A stretch of 64,000 nucleotides of DNA, from assembly GCF_001579845.1 (NCBI RefSeq), contig NZ_CP007440.1, forward strand, positions 8,020,029-8,084,028. The letters are read 5' to 3'. Shown one piece after another: positions 52,953 to 62,814 of this stretch. Position 1 is the first letter of the stretch, and every line of letters starts with the position of its first letter. Made by a program: the position numbers and the translations under genes. Origin of the DNA: Rhodoplanes sp. Z2-YC6860 (GTDB lineage Bacteria > Pseudomonadota > Alphaproteobacteria > Rhizobiales > Xanthobacteraceae). The notes under the pieces were generated by a model that saw only the letters and a list, made by a program, of their open reading frames with translations, searched no databases and had not been told where the DNA came from.

Positions 52953-53990
52953 ATGTCGCTTTCAGCGATGCTGAAATCCGCGCCGGCTTTAGGCTTGGCG
53001 TTGGCGCTCGGTGCCGCGCCCCAGGCGTCGGCGCAAGACAAGACCATCGAACTCAAGCTTTCGCACTGGGTGCCACCGACCCATCCATTGCAAAAGACGA
53101 TGGAAGAATGGGGCGCCGACATCGAGAAGGCTTCGGGCGGTACCATCAAATACAAGATCTTCCCCTCTCAGCAACTCGGCAAGGCGTTCGACCATTACGA
53201 CATGGCGCGCGACGGCATCGCCGACTTCACCTACGTCAATCCGGGCTATCAGCCGGGCCGCTTCCCGATCATCGCGGCGGGCGAATTGCCCTTCGTGGTT
53301 GGTCAAGCCAAGGGCGGCAACCGCGCGATCGATGCGTGGTACCGCAAATACGCCGCGACCGAGATGAAGGACGTGAAGTACTGCTTCTCATTCGTGCTCG
53401 ATCCGGTGGCATGGCACTCCAAGACCAAGAAGATCATGGTGCCGTCCGACATCAAGGGCATGAAGATCAGGCCGGCCCAGGCGACGATCGCGGCCTGGAT
53501 GACATTGCTCGGCGGCACCAATGTGCAGGCCAGCGCGACCGAAGTGCGCGACGTGATGGACAAGGGCGTGGCCGAGGCCGTGACCTTCCCGTGGGGTTCG
53601 GTGCCGCTGCTCGGCGTCGACAAGGTCACCAAGTATCACATGGATGCGCCGCTCGGCTCGGTGATGTTCCAGTGGCTGATGAGCCCGCGCACCTACAACG
53701 CCATGTCGGCGGCGCAGAAAAAGGTGATCGACGACCACTGCACCACCGACTGGGCGGCGAAGTTCGCCGACCCGTGGGCCGACTTCGAGCACGCCGGCAT
53801 CGAGAAGATCAAGGCGATGCCGGGCCATGAGGTCTACACCATCAGCAACGAGCAGCTTGCCGAGTGGAAGGCGTCAGCTGAGCCGCTGAAGAAGAAGTGG
53901 GCCGACGATGTGAAGAGGGCCGGCGGCGATCCCGACACGATCATGAAAGAGCTGCAAGCTTCGCTCGCGCAGTACAAGGCGGGCTTCTAA
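52953..53990 (+). CDS. TRAP transporter solute receptor (DctP family)
   Basis: 345 residues, signal peptide ending near AAPQASAQDK (about residue 25). Mature protein: ELKLSHWVPPTHPLQKTMEE, IKYKIFPSQQLGKAFDHYDM and GMKIRPAQATIAAWMTLLGG, with the conserved Arg for carboxylate binding. It delivers an organic acid to the DctQM membrane pair encoded next. The ATG at 52953 has GGGAGGA upstream; the earlier open frame is not supported. The context suggests an aromatic or related acid. Confidence 0.93.
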   Translation: MSLSAMLKSAPALGLALALGAAPQASAQDKTIELKLSHWVPPTHPLQKTMEEWGADIEKASGGTIKYKIFPSQQLGKAFDHYDMARDGIADFTYVNPGYQPGRFPIIAAGELPFVVGQAKGGNRAIDAWYRKYAATEMKDVKYCFSFVLDPVAWHSKTKKIMVPSDIKGMKIRPAQATIAAWMTLLGGTNVQASATEVRDVMDKGVAEAVTFPWGSVPLLGVDKVTKYHMDAPLGSVMFQWLMSPRTYNAMSAAQKKVIDDHCTTDWAAKFADPWADFEHAGIEKIKAMPGHEVYTISNEQLAEWKASAEPLKKKWADDVKRAGGDPDTIMKELQASLAQYKAGF

Positions 53991-54002
53991 CGCGGGGCGC
54001 GA

Positions 54003-54034
54003 ACAACGGCAGCGGACATTTTCGCTGCCGTTGT
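54003..54034 (+). promoter_or_regulatory. Intercistronic hairpin between dctP and dctQ
   Basis: Perfect 12-bp stem ACAACGGCAGCG / CGCTGCCGTTGT around an 8-base loop, with no T-run after it. Probably an mRNA-stabilising or attenuating hairpin that keeps receptor mRNA more abundant than the membrane-subunit mRNA. Confidence 0.75.
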
Positions 54035-54051
54035 CCTGTCAGGGTAGGGCC

Positions 54052-54618
54052 ATGTCCGGCGGCGATCCCACCGAGCCATCATCGGAGAGCAGCACGGCGC
54101 CGCGTGGATCGCGCGGCCCGATGAACTGGCTGATCGATCTGATCGAGCTGGTCGCCGCGGGATTCGTCGGCATCGTCGCGGCCGACATCTTCATCTCGGT
54201 GATGCTGCGCTACTTCTTCAGCGTGCAGATTCCAGACGCCTATGACTTCGGCCGGCTGCTGCTCGGCATCCTGATCTTCTGGGGCATCGCCGCGACGAGC
54301 TATCGCGGCACCCACATCACGGTCGATCTGCTCTACGCCAATGTCGGCCCGAAGCTGCAGCGCTTCATCGACGTGTTCGCGACGCTGGTGCTGCTGTTCG
54401 TCGTCACGGTGCAGACCTATACGCTTTACGACAAGGTCTGGACCACGAAGGCCGACCACGTCCTGACCTTCGATCTGCGCTTGCCGACCTGGCCGTTCTT
54501 CCTCGTGGCCTGGCTCGGCGACGCGTCCGCCGTGCTCCTCATCGCGATCCGGACCTATCGGCTGATCTTCCAGCCCGACGAGTTCGGCACGAAGTACCAG
54601 ATCAAGCCGGTCGAGTGA
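54052..54618 (+). CDS. TRAP transporter small membrane subunit (DctQ family)
   Basis: 188 residues with a hydrophilic N-terminus of about 25 residues, then four membrane segments starting at MNWLIDLIELVAAGFVGIVA. The DctQ signature LLGILIFWGIAATSYRGTHI, followed by TVDLLY, is present. Partner of the large DctM channel. ATG at 54052 with AGGGTAGGG upstream. Confidence 0.93.
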   Translation: MSGGDPTEPSSESSTAPRGSRGPMNWLIDLIELVAAGFVGIVAADIFISVMLRYFFSVQIPDAYDFGRLLLGILIFWGIAATSYRGTHITVDLLYANVGPKLQRFIDVFATLVLLFVVTVQTYTLYDKVWTTKADHVLTFDLRLPTWPFFLVAWLGDASAVLLIAIRTYRLIFQPDEFGTKYQIKPVE

Positions 54619-54622
54619 GCCC

Positions 54623-55921
54623 GTGAGCAGCGAAACCGTCGCCATCCTGGGTTTCGTGGCGCTGTTCTCGCTGATGCTGATGCGCGTGCCGGTCGGCATG
54701 GCGATGGGCCTCGTCGGCGTCGGCGGCTTTGCCTACCTGGTCAACGGCGACGCCGCGCTGAAGATCATCGGCCACACCTCGATGCGCACGGTGACCGACT
54801 ACACCTTCGGCGTCATCCCGATGTTCCTGCTGATGGGCGCCTTCGTCACCAACTCGGGCATGAGCAAGGAGCTTTTCCGCGCCGCCAACACATTCCTCGG
54901 CCATCGGCGCGGCGGCCTCGGCATTGCCACCATCGCGGCGTGCGGCGGCTTTGCCGCGATCTCCGGCTCGTCGGTTGCCACCGCGGCCACGTTCTCGACC
55001 GTCGCGTATCCGGAGATGCGGCGATACGGCTATCCGGAATCCTTCGCGGCCGGTGTGATCGCGGCTGGCGGCACCCTCGGCGCCATGCTGCCGCCGTCCA
55101 CCGTGCTCGCGGTCTACGGCATCATCACCGAGCAGGACATCGGCAAGCTGTTCATCGCGGGCGTCCTGCCCGGCATTCTCGCCGCTTCCATGTACATGAT
55201 CACCGTCGCGATCATCGGCTGGGCGCGGCCGGGCTATCTGCCAGCCGGGCCGCGCAGCACATGGCGCGAGCGGCTCACCGGGCTGCGCGACATCTGGGCG
55301 ATGCTGCTGCTGTTCTTCTTCGTCATCGGCGGGATGTATGGCGGCTTGTTCACGCCGACCGAAGCTGGCGGCGTCGGCGCCGGCGGCGCATTGATCGTCG
55401 GCGTGCTGCGTGGCCGGCTGGGCTTCGAGGAAATCCGCCGCTCGCTTTTGCAAGCCACCCGCACCGCGGCCGCTGTGTTCACCGTGCTGATCGGTGCGTT
55501 GCTGTTCGGCTATTTCCTCACCGTGACGCAGACGCCGCAGAACGTCACGGCGTTCCTCACCGGCTTGGGGATCGGCAGCTACGGCGTGCTGGCGCTGATC
55601 ATGGTGATGTACATCGTGCTCGGCTGCCTGATGGACGCGCTCGCCATGGTGATCCTGACGGTGCCGATCATCTTCCCGGTGATCAAGGAGCTCGGCTTCG
55701 ATCCGATCTGGTTCGGCATCATCATCGTGATGACGGTGGAACTCGGCCTGATTCATCCGCCGGTCGGCATGATCGTGTTCGTGATCAAGAGCGTGATCGG
55801 CGATATCAATTTTTCGACGATCTTTTACGGGGTCATCCCCTTCATCCTCACTGACCTGCTGCGCCTCGTGATCCTGATCACGTTCCCGATCATCGCGCTC
55901 TGGCTGCCGTCGCACATGTGA
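54623..55921 (+). CDS. TRAP transporter large membrane subunit (DctM family)
   Basis: 432 residues with about 12 membrane segments. MRVPVGMAMGLVGVGGFAYL at the start, CGGFAAISGSSVATAATFST and GAMLPPSTVLAVYGII in the transport core, and HPPVGMIVFVIKSV late. Na+-coupled uptake of the acid handed over by the receptor. GTG start at 54623, five bases after the dctQ stop. Confidence 0.94.
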   Translation: MSSETVAILGFVALFSLMLMRVPVGMAMGLVGVGGFAYLVNGDAALKIIGHTSMRTVTDYTFGVIPMFLLMGAFVTNSGMSKELFRAANTFLGHRRGGLGIATIAACGGFAAISGSSVATAATFSTVAYPEMRRYGYPESFAAGVIAAGGTLGAMLPPSTVLAVYGIITEQDIGKLFIAGVLPGILAASMYMITVAIIGWARPGYLPAGPRSTWRERLTGLRDIWAMLLLFFFVIGGMYGGLFTPTEAGGVGAGGALIVGVLRGRLGFEEIRRSLLQATRTAAAVFTVLIGALLFGYFLTVTQTPQNVTAFLTGLGIGSYGVLALIMVMYIVLGCLMDALAMVILTVPIIFPVIKELGFDPIWFGIIIVMTVELGLIHPPVGMIVFVIKSVIGDINFSTIFYGVIPFILTDLLRLVILITFPIIALWLPSHM

Positions 55922-55964
55922 TCCGGCGTGGCGCCGCGCCCTGCCTTCTGCCCACCGCAGCAGG

Positions 55965-56047
55965 CCGCGTGTCCCGGTCAGCGGTGCATCGTTCCGCCAT
56001 GGCGCACAAAGGCACGCTCAGGGCTGCACGCTGCACCGCATCCAGAC
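55965..56047. repeat. Degraded family B repeat
   Basis: CGTGTCCCGGTCAGCGGTGC at the left and GCACGCTGCACCGCATCC at the right resemble the right half of family B; the GACCCGGGACCCC part is missing. Confidence 0.6.
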
Positions 56048-56139
56048 CGCGCCGATTGGCCCCATGCCAACATCCCCCTCGACAAAATCCACCGCCCCTA
56101 TAAACAAAACGCCGATCGTTCCTTGGAGGAATCACCCAC

Positions 56140-57159
56140 ATGATGCGAGTTGACGCCTATACCCATTTCATTCCGACGCGCTTCTACAAAGAAGTGATGT
56201 CCGCGGGCAGCCACAAAGACATCGGCAAGCGCATGATGGGCGTGCCGTCGATCTACGACGTCAACGTCCGCCTCAAGGTGGTCGACAAGTTCAAGGACTA
56301 CGCCCAGGTCCTGTCCTATCCGATGCCGCCGTTCGAACTGATGACCAAGAACGGCAAGGAGACCGAGGAATACGCCAAGATTGTCAATGACGGCTTCGCC
56401 GAGCTCTGCGCGCAGCACCCCGACCACTTCCCGGGCTGGGTGGCGCAGGCCCCGATGGCGGCGCCGGACTGCGGCGTCCGCGAGGCTGCCCGCGCCATGA
56501 AGATGGGCGCGCTCGGCGTGCAGATTTACACCAACGTCGCCGGCAAGCCGATCGACCATCCGGACTTCGATCCGTTCTGGAAGGCGATGAACAAGACCGA
56601 GACGCCGATCTGGATGCATCCGTCGCGCACGGCGGCATTCTCGGACTATGCCTCCGAGACCAAGTCGAAATACGAGATCTGGTGGACGCTCGGCTGGTCC
56701 TATGAGACCGCGGCGGCGATGTCGCGGCTCGTGTTCTCCAAGATCCTCGACAAGTATCCGAAGCTGAAGATCATCACCCACCACATGGGCGGCATCGTGC
56801 CTATGCTCGAAGGCCGCATCGGTCCGGGCTGGGACCAGATCGGCGCCCGCACCTCGGACGAGGACTATCAGAAGCTGAAGAAGTCGCTGAAGAAGCGGCC
56901 GCTGAACTACTTCAAGGAAAACTTCTACACCGATACTGCTGTGTTCGGCGGCAAGCCCGCGACCGAGTGCGGCCTCGCCTTCTACCCGACCGAGAAGATC
57001 GTGTTCGCGTCGGACTGCCCGTTCGACCCCGAAAAGGGCACCTACTACATCCGCGAGACGCTGAAGATCCTCGACAGCATCGACATGTCGAAGAAGAAGC
57101 GCAAGGCGATCATGTACGGCAACCTCGAGGAGATCACCGGCCGAACGCTGGTGAAGTGA
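56140..57159 (+). CDS. Amidohydrolase_2 family protein (ACMSD/decarboxylase-like)
   Basis: 339 residues of a TIM-barrel metal hydrolase family that includes aminocarboxymuconate-semialdehyde and resorcylate decarboxylases. Metal-site segments: DAYTHFIP (residues 5-12), IWMHPSR, IITHHMGG and VFASDCPFD. The usual HxH (or ExH) at the first strand reads YTH here, so one common metal ligand is replaced. ATG at 56140 with TTGGAGGA upstream. It follows the TRAP operon by 219 bases; a ring-carboxylate decarboxylase role is plausible but unproven. Confidence 0.85.
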   Translation: MMRVDAYTHFIPTRFYKEVMSAGSHKDIGKRMMGVPSIYDVNVRLKVVDKFKDYAQVLSYPMPPFELMTKNGKETEEYAKIVNDGFAELCAQHPDHFPGWVAQAPMAAPDCGVREAARAMKMGALGVQIYTNVAGKPIDHPDFDPFWKAMNKTETPIWMHPSRTAAFSDYASETKSKYEIWWTLGWSYETAAAMSRLVFSKILDKYPKLKIITHHMGGIVPMLEGRIGPGWDQIGARTSDEDYQKLKKSLKKRPLNYFKENFYTDTAVFGGKPATECGLAFYPTEKIVFASDCPFDPEKGTYYIRETLKILDSIDMSKKKRKAIMYGNLEEITGRTLVK

Positions 57160-57182
57160 CCTCTACCGCATATCAGGAATGC

Positions 57183-57217
57183 CAGACGGCCGGGCTTGCA
57201 CCGGCCGTCTGTTTTTC
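57183..57217 (+). terminator. Rho-independent terminator after the amidohydrolase gene
   Basis: Stem CAGACGGCCGG / CCGGCCGTCTG with loop GCTTGCA (57183-57211) followed by TTTTT. Clear termination structure. Confidence 0.9.
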
Positions 57218-57271
57218 AGTGTAGTCTGCAGGCTCTCGGGAGCCTGACGAACGACCTCTGAAAGTCAGAAC

Positions 57272-58042
57272 ATGAAGCGGCCCGTCATCGGCGTGATCGG
57301 CAACGCACACCTGGTCGAACAACGCTTTCCGGCCCAACTCGTCAGCGAGCGAATTCTCCGCGCCGTCGCGGAAAGCACCAACGCCTTGCCGGTGATGTTT
57401 GCCGGCGCTCCGGACATCACCGACGCCGACGCGCTGCTGGAAACAGTCGATGGCGTGCTGCTGACCGGCGGCCGCGCCAACGTCCATCCGACCCATTTCG
57501 GCACCGAGCCGCATCCCCGATACGAACCCTACGATCTCAAGCGCGATGCGCTGGCGCTGGCATTGATCCGCATTTGCGTCGAGCGCGGCGTGCCGCTGTT
57601 CGGCATCTGCCGGGGCTTGCAGGAGATGAACGTGGCCTTCGGTGGCTCGCTGCATCCGGAGATCCGCGAATTGCCCGGCCGCGCAAACCACCGCATGCCG
57701 CGGCTGGAAAGCGGCGAAATCCACCCTGATCTCGATGTCATCTTCGGCGACCGTCACGACGTGCACCTCGTGGCAGACGGCGCATTCACGACGCTGCTCG
57801 GCTGCAAGACGATCCGGGTCAATTCACTGCACGGACAAGGCATCCTCGATCCGGGCCAGCGCATCGTCGTCGAAGGCGTGGCCGATGACGGCACCATCGA
57901 GGCGATCCGGATCGCTGATGCTCCAGGCTTCGCGCTCGGCGTGCAGTGGCACGCCGAATACGATCCGCAGAGCAATCCGGTGAATCGGGCGCTGTTCAAC
58001 GCGTTCGGCGAGGCCGTCGCGGCGCGAAAGCGCGCCGCGTAG
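57272..58042 (+). CDS. Class I glutamine amidotransferase-like peptidase (PuuD family)
   Basis: 256 residues. Nucleophile C113 in FGICRGLQEMN; His227 and Glu229 in VQWHAEYD complete the triad. GVLLTGGRANVHPTHFG is the PuuD-type oxyanion region. PuuD hydrolyses gamma-glutamyl-GABA in putrescine use; relatives act on other gamma-glutamyl amides. No other Puu gene is present, so substrate is open. Confidence 0.9.
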   Translation: MKRPVIGVIGNAHLVEQRFPAQLVSERILRAVAESTNALPVMFAGAPDITDADALLETVDGVLLTGGRANVHPTHFGTEPHPRYEPYDLKRDALALALIRICVERGVPLFGICRGLQEMNVAFGGSLHPEIRELPGRANHRMPRLESGEIHPDLDVIFGDRHDVHLVADGAFTTLLGCKTIRVNSLHGQGILDPGQRIVVEGVADDGTIEAIRIADAPGFALGVQWHAEYDPQSNPVNRALFNAFGEAVAARKRAA

Positions 58043-58099
58043 AGTCTGATTTGATGAAGCTCAAATAGTGCCGCTTCTGTTGCAACAGCGGCGGTGAAC

Positions 58100-58244
58100 T
58101 CCCTCTCCCCAGCGGGGAGAGGGTCGGGGTGAGCGGGCCTCGCTCTCTCGATAGACCTTACGCCCTCACCCGCCGCACCATAGCGCGTTGAAGACGCGCG
58201 TACTCGCGCTTGTGGTGCGGCGACCTCTCCCCACGGGAGAGGTG
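58100..58244. repeat. Palindromic intergenic repeat, family A, inverted copy
   Basis: CCCTCTCCCCAGCGGGGAGA and GGGTCGGGGTGAG at the left, GACCTCTCCCCACGGGAGAG at the right, with GACGCGCG inside. Opposite orientation to copies at 328 and 2273. Lies between the convergent PuuD-like and carboxymuconolactone-decarboxylase-like genes. Confidence 0.8.
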
Positions 58245-58297
58245 AAAAGAGCCGTTGCGCCACCGCTTTAACATGAGCAACGGCCATCCACACTGGA

Positions 58298-58843
58298 CTA
58301 TTCCGCGAGCGGGATCGGATTCACCGCCGGCGGCTCGACTCCGAACGATATCGCCGTCATGCAGGTCATCGAGAAGCTGCCGGTCGTTGCGACCGCTGCC
58401 ACCAGACTTTCCTCACCCAACGCCTTCTCGGCGGCAGCGTAGGTCTCGGCGCTCAGTCCCTTGTTGGCGAGCGCTTCGCGCGCCACGACGAAGCACATCT
58501 TTTCGCGCGGATCGGCCAGCTCAGGTTCTTTCCGCGCGTTGATCGCCTCGATCACCGCCTTGGAGAGCCCGACCTTGAGAGAGACTTCCACCTGGGCGAA
58601 CCACGGATACCGGGCGCCCCAGTGCCGCGCCACCGTGATGTTGACGATCTGCTGCTCGCGACGCGACAACGGTCCCGACCCCAGTGCGTTTCGCAGATTC
58701 TGCGCCGCCTCGAACAGCTTCGGTAATCGGATATAGGCGTAGTACGGCCCGCCCAACGGCCCCCCGGCAGCCTTGGCGGCGTCGTAGACCCGCGCCTGCT
58801 CGGCGTTCATGTTGGCGCGGTCGATTAGTTTAATGCGGGGCAT
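58298..58843 (-). CDS. Carboxymuconolactone decarboxylase family protein
   Basis: 181 residues from MPRIKLIDRANMNAEQARVY. All-helical AhpD/CMD fold: GPLSRREQQIVNITVARHWG, SLKVGLSKAVIEAINARKEP and FVVAREALANKGLSAETYAA. The CxxC of AhpD-type peroxidase members is absent, so decarboxylase-like or structural roles are more likely. ATG at 58843 with GGAGGA upstream. Divergent from mutS. Confidence 0.87.
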   Translation of the reverse strand: MPRIKLIDRANMNAEQARVYDAAKAAGGPLGGPYYAYIRLPKLFEAAQNLRNALGSGPLSRREQQIVNITVARHWGARYPWFAQVEVSLKVGLSKAVIEAINARKEPELADPREKMCFVVAREALANKGLSAETYAAAEKALGEESLVAAVATTGSFSMTCMTAISFGVEPPAVNPIPLAE

Positions 58844-58990
58844 CTCGTTTCCTCCATCCCGGATCTGTTTGGAACGCGAAGCTAGCATTGGCTTTCGGAC
58901 CGCACGAGAGGCGGGAAAAGTCCACAGCCGGCGCTGTTGCGGAGTGCCCAACCGTGAATCCGCCCCCGCCCTCTGCTACGGTCCGGCCCC

Positions 58991-61708
58991 ATGGACGCTG
59001 CTCGAAATCTGCCGCCTGACGAGACCGCCGCGCAGGAACCCGCGGCGCGGCCGTCGCCGGTCATGGAGCAATATCTCGAGATCAAGAGCGCCAATCCGGG
59101 CAGCCTGCTGTTCTACCGGATGGGCGACTTCTACGAGCTGTTCTTCGAAGACGCCGAGATCGCAAGCCGTGCGCTCGGCATCGTCCTCACCAAGCGCGGC
59201 AAGCATCTCGGCCAGGACATTCCGATGTGCGGCGTACCGGTGCACCGCGCCGACGAATACCTACATCGGCTGATCGCGCAGGGCCATCGCGTGGCGGTCT
59301 GCGAGCAGCTTGAAGACCCGGCTGAAGCAAAGAAGCGCGGCGGCAAGAGCATCGTGCGACGGAACGTCATCCGCCTCGTCACCGCCGGCACGCTCACCGA
59401 AGACACGCTGCTCGATGCGCGGCGCAACAACTACCTTCTGGCCGTCGTGCGCGCCCGCGTCTCCTCCGATGCGGCCGACGCACGCTTTGCGCTCGGCTGG
59501 ATCGACATCTCGACCGGCGAGTTCCGGATCGCCGAATGCGACCGCGTGGGGCTCGCGGCCGAGATCGCGCGGCTCGAGCCCTCCGAGATCATCGTCTCCG
59601 ACGCGCTCTACAGCGACGCCGAGCTTGCGCCGTACCTGCGCACGCTGCCGGCGGTGACCCCGCTCACCCGCGACGTGTTCGATAGCGCGACCGCCGAGCG
59701 GCGGCTGTCGGACTATTTCGCGGTCGCGACCACCGATGCCTTCGGCACGCTGACGCGGCTGGAGCTCACGGCCGCTGCAGCCTGCGTCACCTACGTGGAG
59801 CGGACGCAACTCGGCAAGCGGCCGCCGCTGTCGCCGCCGGTGCGCGAGGCCCAGGGCGCGACGTTGTCGATCGATCAGGCGACGCGGGCCAATCTGGAGC
59901 TGACCCGCACGCTCGGCGGCGAGCGACGCGGTTCGCTTCTGGCCGCGATCGACCGCACCGTGACCGCGGCGGGCTCGCGGCTGCTCGCGCAGCGGCTCGC
60001 CGCGCCGCTGACCGATCCGGACGAGATCAACCGGCGCCTCGACAGCATCGCGGTGTTCTGCGCCGATGCGCTGGCGCGGCAGGAAACCCGGCAGCATCTC
60101 GGCGCTGCGCCCGACCTTTCCCGCGCCCTTTCCCGCCTCGTGGTCGGCCGTGGCGGACCGCGCGATCTGGCCGCGATCCGCGACGGCATCGAGGCCGCGG
60201 CATACCTCGCCAAGCGGCTCGAAGCCCTGGCCGAAAAACCCGACGAGATCGCGCAGGCGATGGTCTCGCTGCGCCGTCCCGATCCGGCGCTGGCACAGGA
60301 ACTCACCAAATCGCTCGCCGATGAACTGCCATTGTTCAAGCGCGACGGCGGCTTCGTGCGCGAAGGCTGCCTCGCCGCACTCGACGAGGCCCGCGCGCTG
60401 CGCGACGAATCCCGCAAGGTGATCGCAGGGCTTCAGGCCCGTTACGCCGACGACAGCGGCGTGAAATCGCTCAAGATCAAGCACAACAACGTGCTGGGTT
60501 ACTTCGTCGACGTCACGGCCCAGCACGGCGAAAAGCTGATGAGCGCGCCGCTGAACGCGACCTTCATCCATCGGCAGACGCTGGCCGGCCAGGTGCGTTT
60601 CACCACCACCGAGCTCGGCGAGTTGGAGGCGAAGATCGCCAATGCCGCCGACCGCGCACTCAATCTCGAGCTGGAGATTTTCGAGCGGCTCACCGCAGCG
60701 GTGATCGCGGCAAGCGAAGCGATCAAGGCCGCTGCCGATGCGCTCTCGACGCTGGACGTGGCGAGCTCGCTCGCAGCACTTTCCGTCGAGCGGCAATACG
60801 TGCGGCCGGACGTGGACCGCTCGCTGGATTTCATCATCGAAGGCGGCCGTCACGTGGTGGTCGAGCAATCGATCGAAACGCCGTTTGTCGCCAACGACTG
60901 CGATCTGTCGCCGCCGGGCGGCGGCAAATCTGGCCGCATCTGGCTGATGACCGGACCCAACATGGCCGGCAAGTCGACCTTCCTGCGCCAGAACGCACTG
61001 ATCGTCGTGCTGGCCCAGATGGGCAGTTTCGTACCGGCGAGACACGCCAAGATCGGCGTCGTCGACCGGCTGTTCTCGCGCGTCGGCGCCGCCGACGATC
61101 TCGCCCGCGGCCGCTCGACCTTCATGGTCGAGATGGTGGAGACCGCAAGCATCCTCAATCAGGCGACGCCGCAGTCGCTGGTGATCCTGGACGAGATCGG
61201 CCGCGGCACCGCAACCTTTGACGGTCTCTCGATCGCCTGGGCCGCGATCGAGCATCTGCACGAGCAGAACCGCAGCCGTGCGCTGTTCGCGACGCATTTC
61301 CATGAGCTCACAGTGCTCTCGACCAAGCTGCCGCGACTGCACAACGCCACGGTGCGGGTGAAGGAATGGCAGGGCGACGTGGTGTTCCTGCACGAGGTGG
61401 TGCCCGGCGCCGCGGATCGCTCCTACGGCATCCAGGTGGCGAAGCTCGCCGGCCTCCCGGCCAGCGTGATCGAGCGCGCCAAGGTGGTGTTGGCGATGCT
61501 CGAAGCCGAGGACCGCGCCACGCCGCGCGGCTTCGAGGACCTGCCGCTGTTTGCCGCACAAGCGAAGCCCGTGGCGCCCGATCCGCATCAGAGCGCTCTC
61601 GAAGCGCTGGTCGGCGCGCTGCAAGCGCTCAACCCGGACGAAATGTCGCCGCGCGAGGCGCTTGAGGCGCTCTACGCACTCAAGCAAAAATCCCAGACCA
61701 AAGCCTAG
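58991..61708 (+). CDS. mutS: DNA mismatch repair protein MutS
   Basis: 905 residues. The mismatch-reading motif F47-Y-E49 is in [13 protein letters not shown]; the ATPase has Walker [11 protein letters not shown] near 653-662, Walker [11 protein letters not shown] near 730, and the ABC-like signature [14 protein letters not shown]. Length and domain order match alphaproteobacterial MutS1. It scans DNA for mismatches and recruits MutL. Divergent from the carboxymuconolactone-decarboxylase-like gene; ATG at 58991. Confidence 0.98.
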   Translation: MDAARNLPPDETAAQEPAARPSPVMEQYLEIKSANPGSLLFYRMGDFYELFFEDAEIASRALGIVLTKRGKHLGQDIPMCGVPVHRADEYLHRLIAQGHRVAVCEQLEDPAEAKKRGGKSIVRRNVIRLVTAGTLTEDTLLDARRNNYLLAVVRARVSSDAADARFALGWIDISTGEFRIAECDRVGLAAEIARLEPSEIIVSDALYSDAELAPYLRTLPAVTPLTRDVFDSATAERRLSDYFAVATTDAFGTLTRLELTAAAACVTYVERTQLGKRPPLSPPVREAQGATLSIDQATRANLELTRTLGGERRGSLLAAIDRTVTAAGSRLLAQRLAAPLTDPDEINRRLDSIAVFCADALARQETRQHLGAAPDLSRALSRLVVGRGGPRDLAAIRDGIEAAAYLAKRLEALAEKPDEIAQAMVSLRRPDPALAQELTKSLADELPLFKRDGGFVREGCLAALDEARALRDESRKVIAGLQARYADDSGVKSLKIKHNNVLGYFVDVTAQHGEKLMSAPLNATFIHRQTLAGQVRFTTTELGELEAKIANAADRALNLELEIFERLTAAVIAASEAIKAAADALSTLDVASSLAALSVERQYVRPDVDRSLDFIIEGGRHVVVEQSIETPFVANDCDLSPPGGGKSGRIWLMTGPNMAGKSTFLRQNALIVVLAQMGSFVPARHAKIGVVDRLFSRVGAADDLARGRSTFMVEMVETASILNQATPQSLVILDEIGRGTATFDGLSIAWAAIEHLHEQNRSRALFATHFHELTVLSTKLPRLHNATVRVKEWQGDVVFLHEVVPGAADRSYGIQVAKLAGLPASVIERAKVVLAMLEAEDRATPRGFEDLPLFAAQAKPVAPDPHQSALEALVGALQALNPDEMSPREALEALYALKQKSQTKA

Positions 61709-61789
61709 ACGCGCTTTTGGCATCGCGTGTTAGGCTGACAGCCACAAACGCGGGGCATCACCGCGAACTAAAGACTCTTGAGGAACGCC

Positions 61790-62776
61790 ATGAGGATCAT
61801 GCTCCGCGCGGGCGCCGCGCTGTTTGGGCTTTTCTTCGGCATTTCAAGCAACGGCTTGGCCTCGGCTCAGCCCTATCCCAATCGCACCGTCACCATCGTC
61901 GTCACATCGGCAGCCGGCGGACTGACTGACGTGCTGACGCGCGGCGTCAGCCAGAAGCTGTCCCAGCTCTGGAGCCAGCCTGTCGTCATCGAGAACCGCG
62001 GCGGTGCGGGACACAGCTTCGCCGCCACGGCGGTGAAGGCCGCAGCGCCGGACGGCTACACGCTGCTCGCGACCGAAACCGGCATGTTCACGATCCAGCC
62101 GTTCCTTCATTCTCCAGGCCGGCTCGCCTATGACGCGACCACCGATTTCATCCCGGTCGCGGGCTTCGCGTCGATCCCGATGGCGCTGCTGGTCAATCCC
62201 GCGGTGCCGGCGAAGTCGGTCGAAGAGCTGCTCAAGCTCGCGAAAGACAAGCCCAGCACCATCAGCTACGGGACCGCAGGCCTCGGCACGGCGCCGCATA
62301 TGGGTGCGCTGCTGCTTGAGACGATGACCGGCGCGAAGTTCACGGCCGTCCACTACCGCGGCGCAAGCCCGGCGCTGAACGACGTCATCGGCGGTCATAT
62401 CGATATGATCATCATGGGTCCCTCGATTGCGCTGCCGACCGTGAAGGCCGGCAAGCTCGGCATGCTGGGCTTCGGCAGCTTGCAGCGCGTGGCACAGTTC
62501 GCAGATGTGCCGACCATCGCCGAAACCGTGCCCGGCTATGACGCCAGCGTGGCATTCGGGTTGTTCGCGCGATCCGGAACCCCGCCGGAGGTGATCGCCA
62601 GGGTCAATTCCGACGTGCAGAAGGTGATCAACGACGCCGAGTTCCGTGCCAGATTTCTTGAGCCGCAAGTGGTGCAGCCGGTGCCCGGCTCGCTGGAAGG
62701 CTTCAGCGCCTATCTGCGCAGCGAGGCGGCGAAGTGGTCGAAGGTGGTCGGCGATGCCAAGCTACAGATCGATTGA
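61790..62776 (+). CDS. TctC/Bug-type periplasmic solute receptor, tandem copy 1
   Basis: 328 residues with a signal peptide (MRIMLRAGAALFGLFFGISS and on, cut near SAQPYP). Mature part: YPNRTVTIVVTSAAGGLTDV, AVHYRGASPALNDVIGGHID, ETVPGYDASVAFGLFARSGT. ATG at 61790 has TTGAGGAA before it. First of three consecutive receptors; no TctA or TctB gene is visible before the window ends. Confidence 0.92.
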   Translation: MRIMLRAGAALFGLFFGISSNGLASAQPYPNRTVTIVVTSAAGGLTDVLTRGVSQKLSQLWSQPVVIENRGGAGHSFAATAVKAAAPDGYTLLATETGMFTIQPFLHSPGRLAYDATTDFIPVAGFASIPMALLVNPAVPAKSVEELLKLAKDKPSTISYGTAGLGTAPHMGALLLETMTGAKFTAVHYRGASPALNDVIGGHIDMIIMGPSIALPTVKAGKLGMLGFGSLQRVAQFADVPTIAETVPGYDASVAFGLFARSGTPPEVIARVNSDVQKVINDAEFRARFLEPQVVQPVPGSLEGFSAYLRSEAAKWSKVVGDAKLQID

Positions 62777-62782
62777 AAAAGA

Positions 62783-62800
62783 GCCGCGATAAATCGCGGC
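62783..62800 (+). promoter_or_regulatory. Intercistronic hairpin between tandem receptors
   Basis: GCCGCGAT-AA-ATCGCGGC, a perfect 8-bp stem just before the GGGAGGAGG ribosome site of the next receptor. With only two loop bases it may open to a longer loop. Could limit read-through or affect translation of the second receptor. Confidence 0.55.
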
Positions 62801-62814
62801 CGGGAGGAGGTGCC

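Noticed and set aside
59261-61723. 820-codon open frame opposite mutS
   Set aside because: Antisense shadow of mutS, whose motifs are complete on the plus strand.
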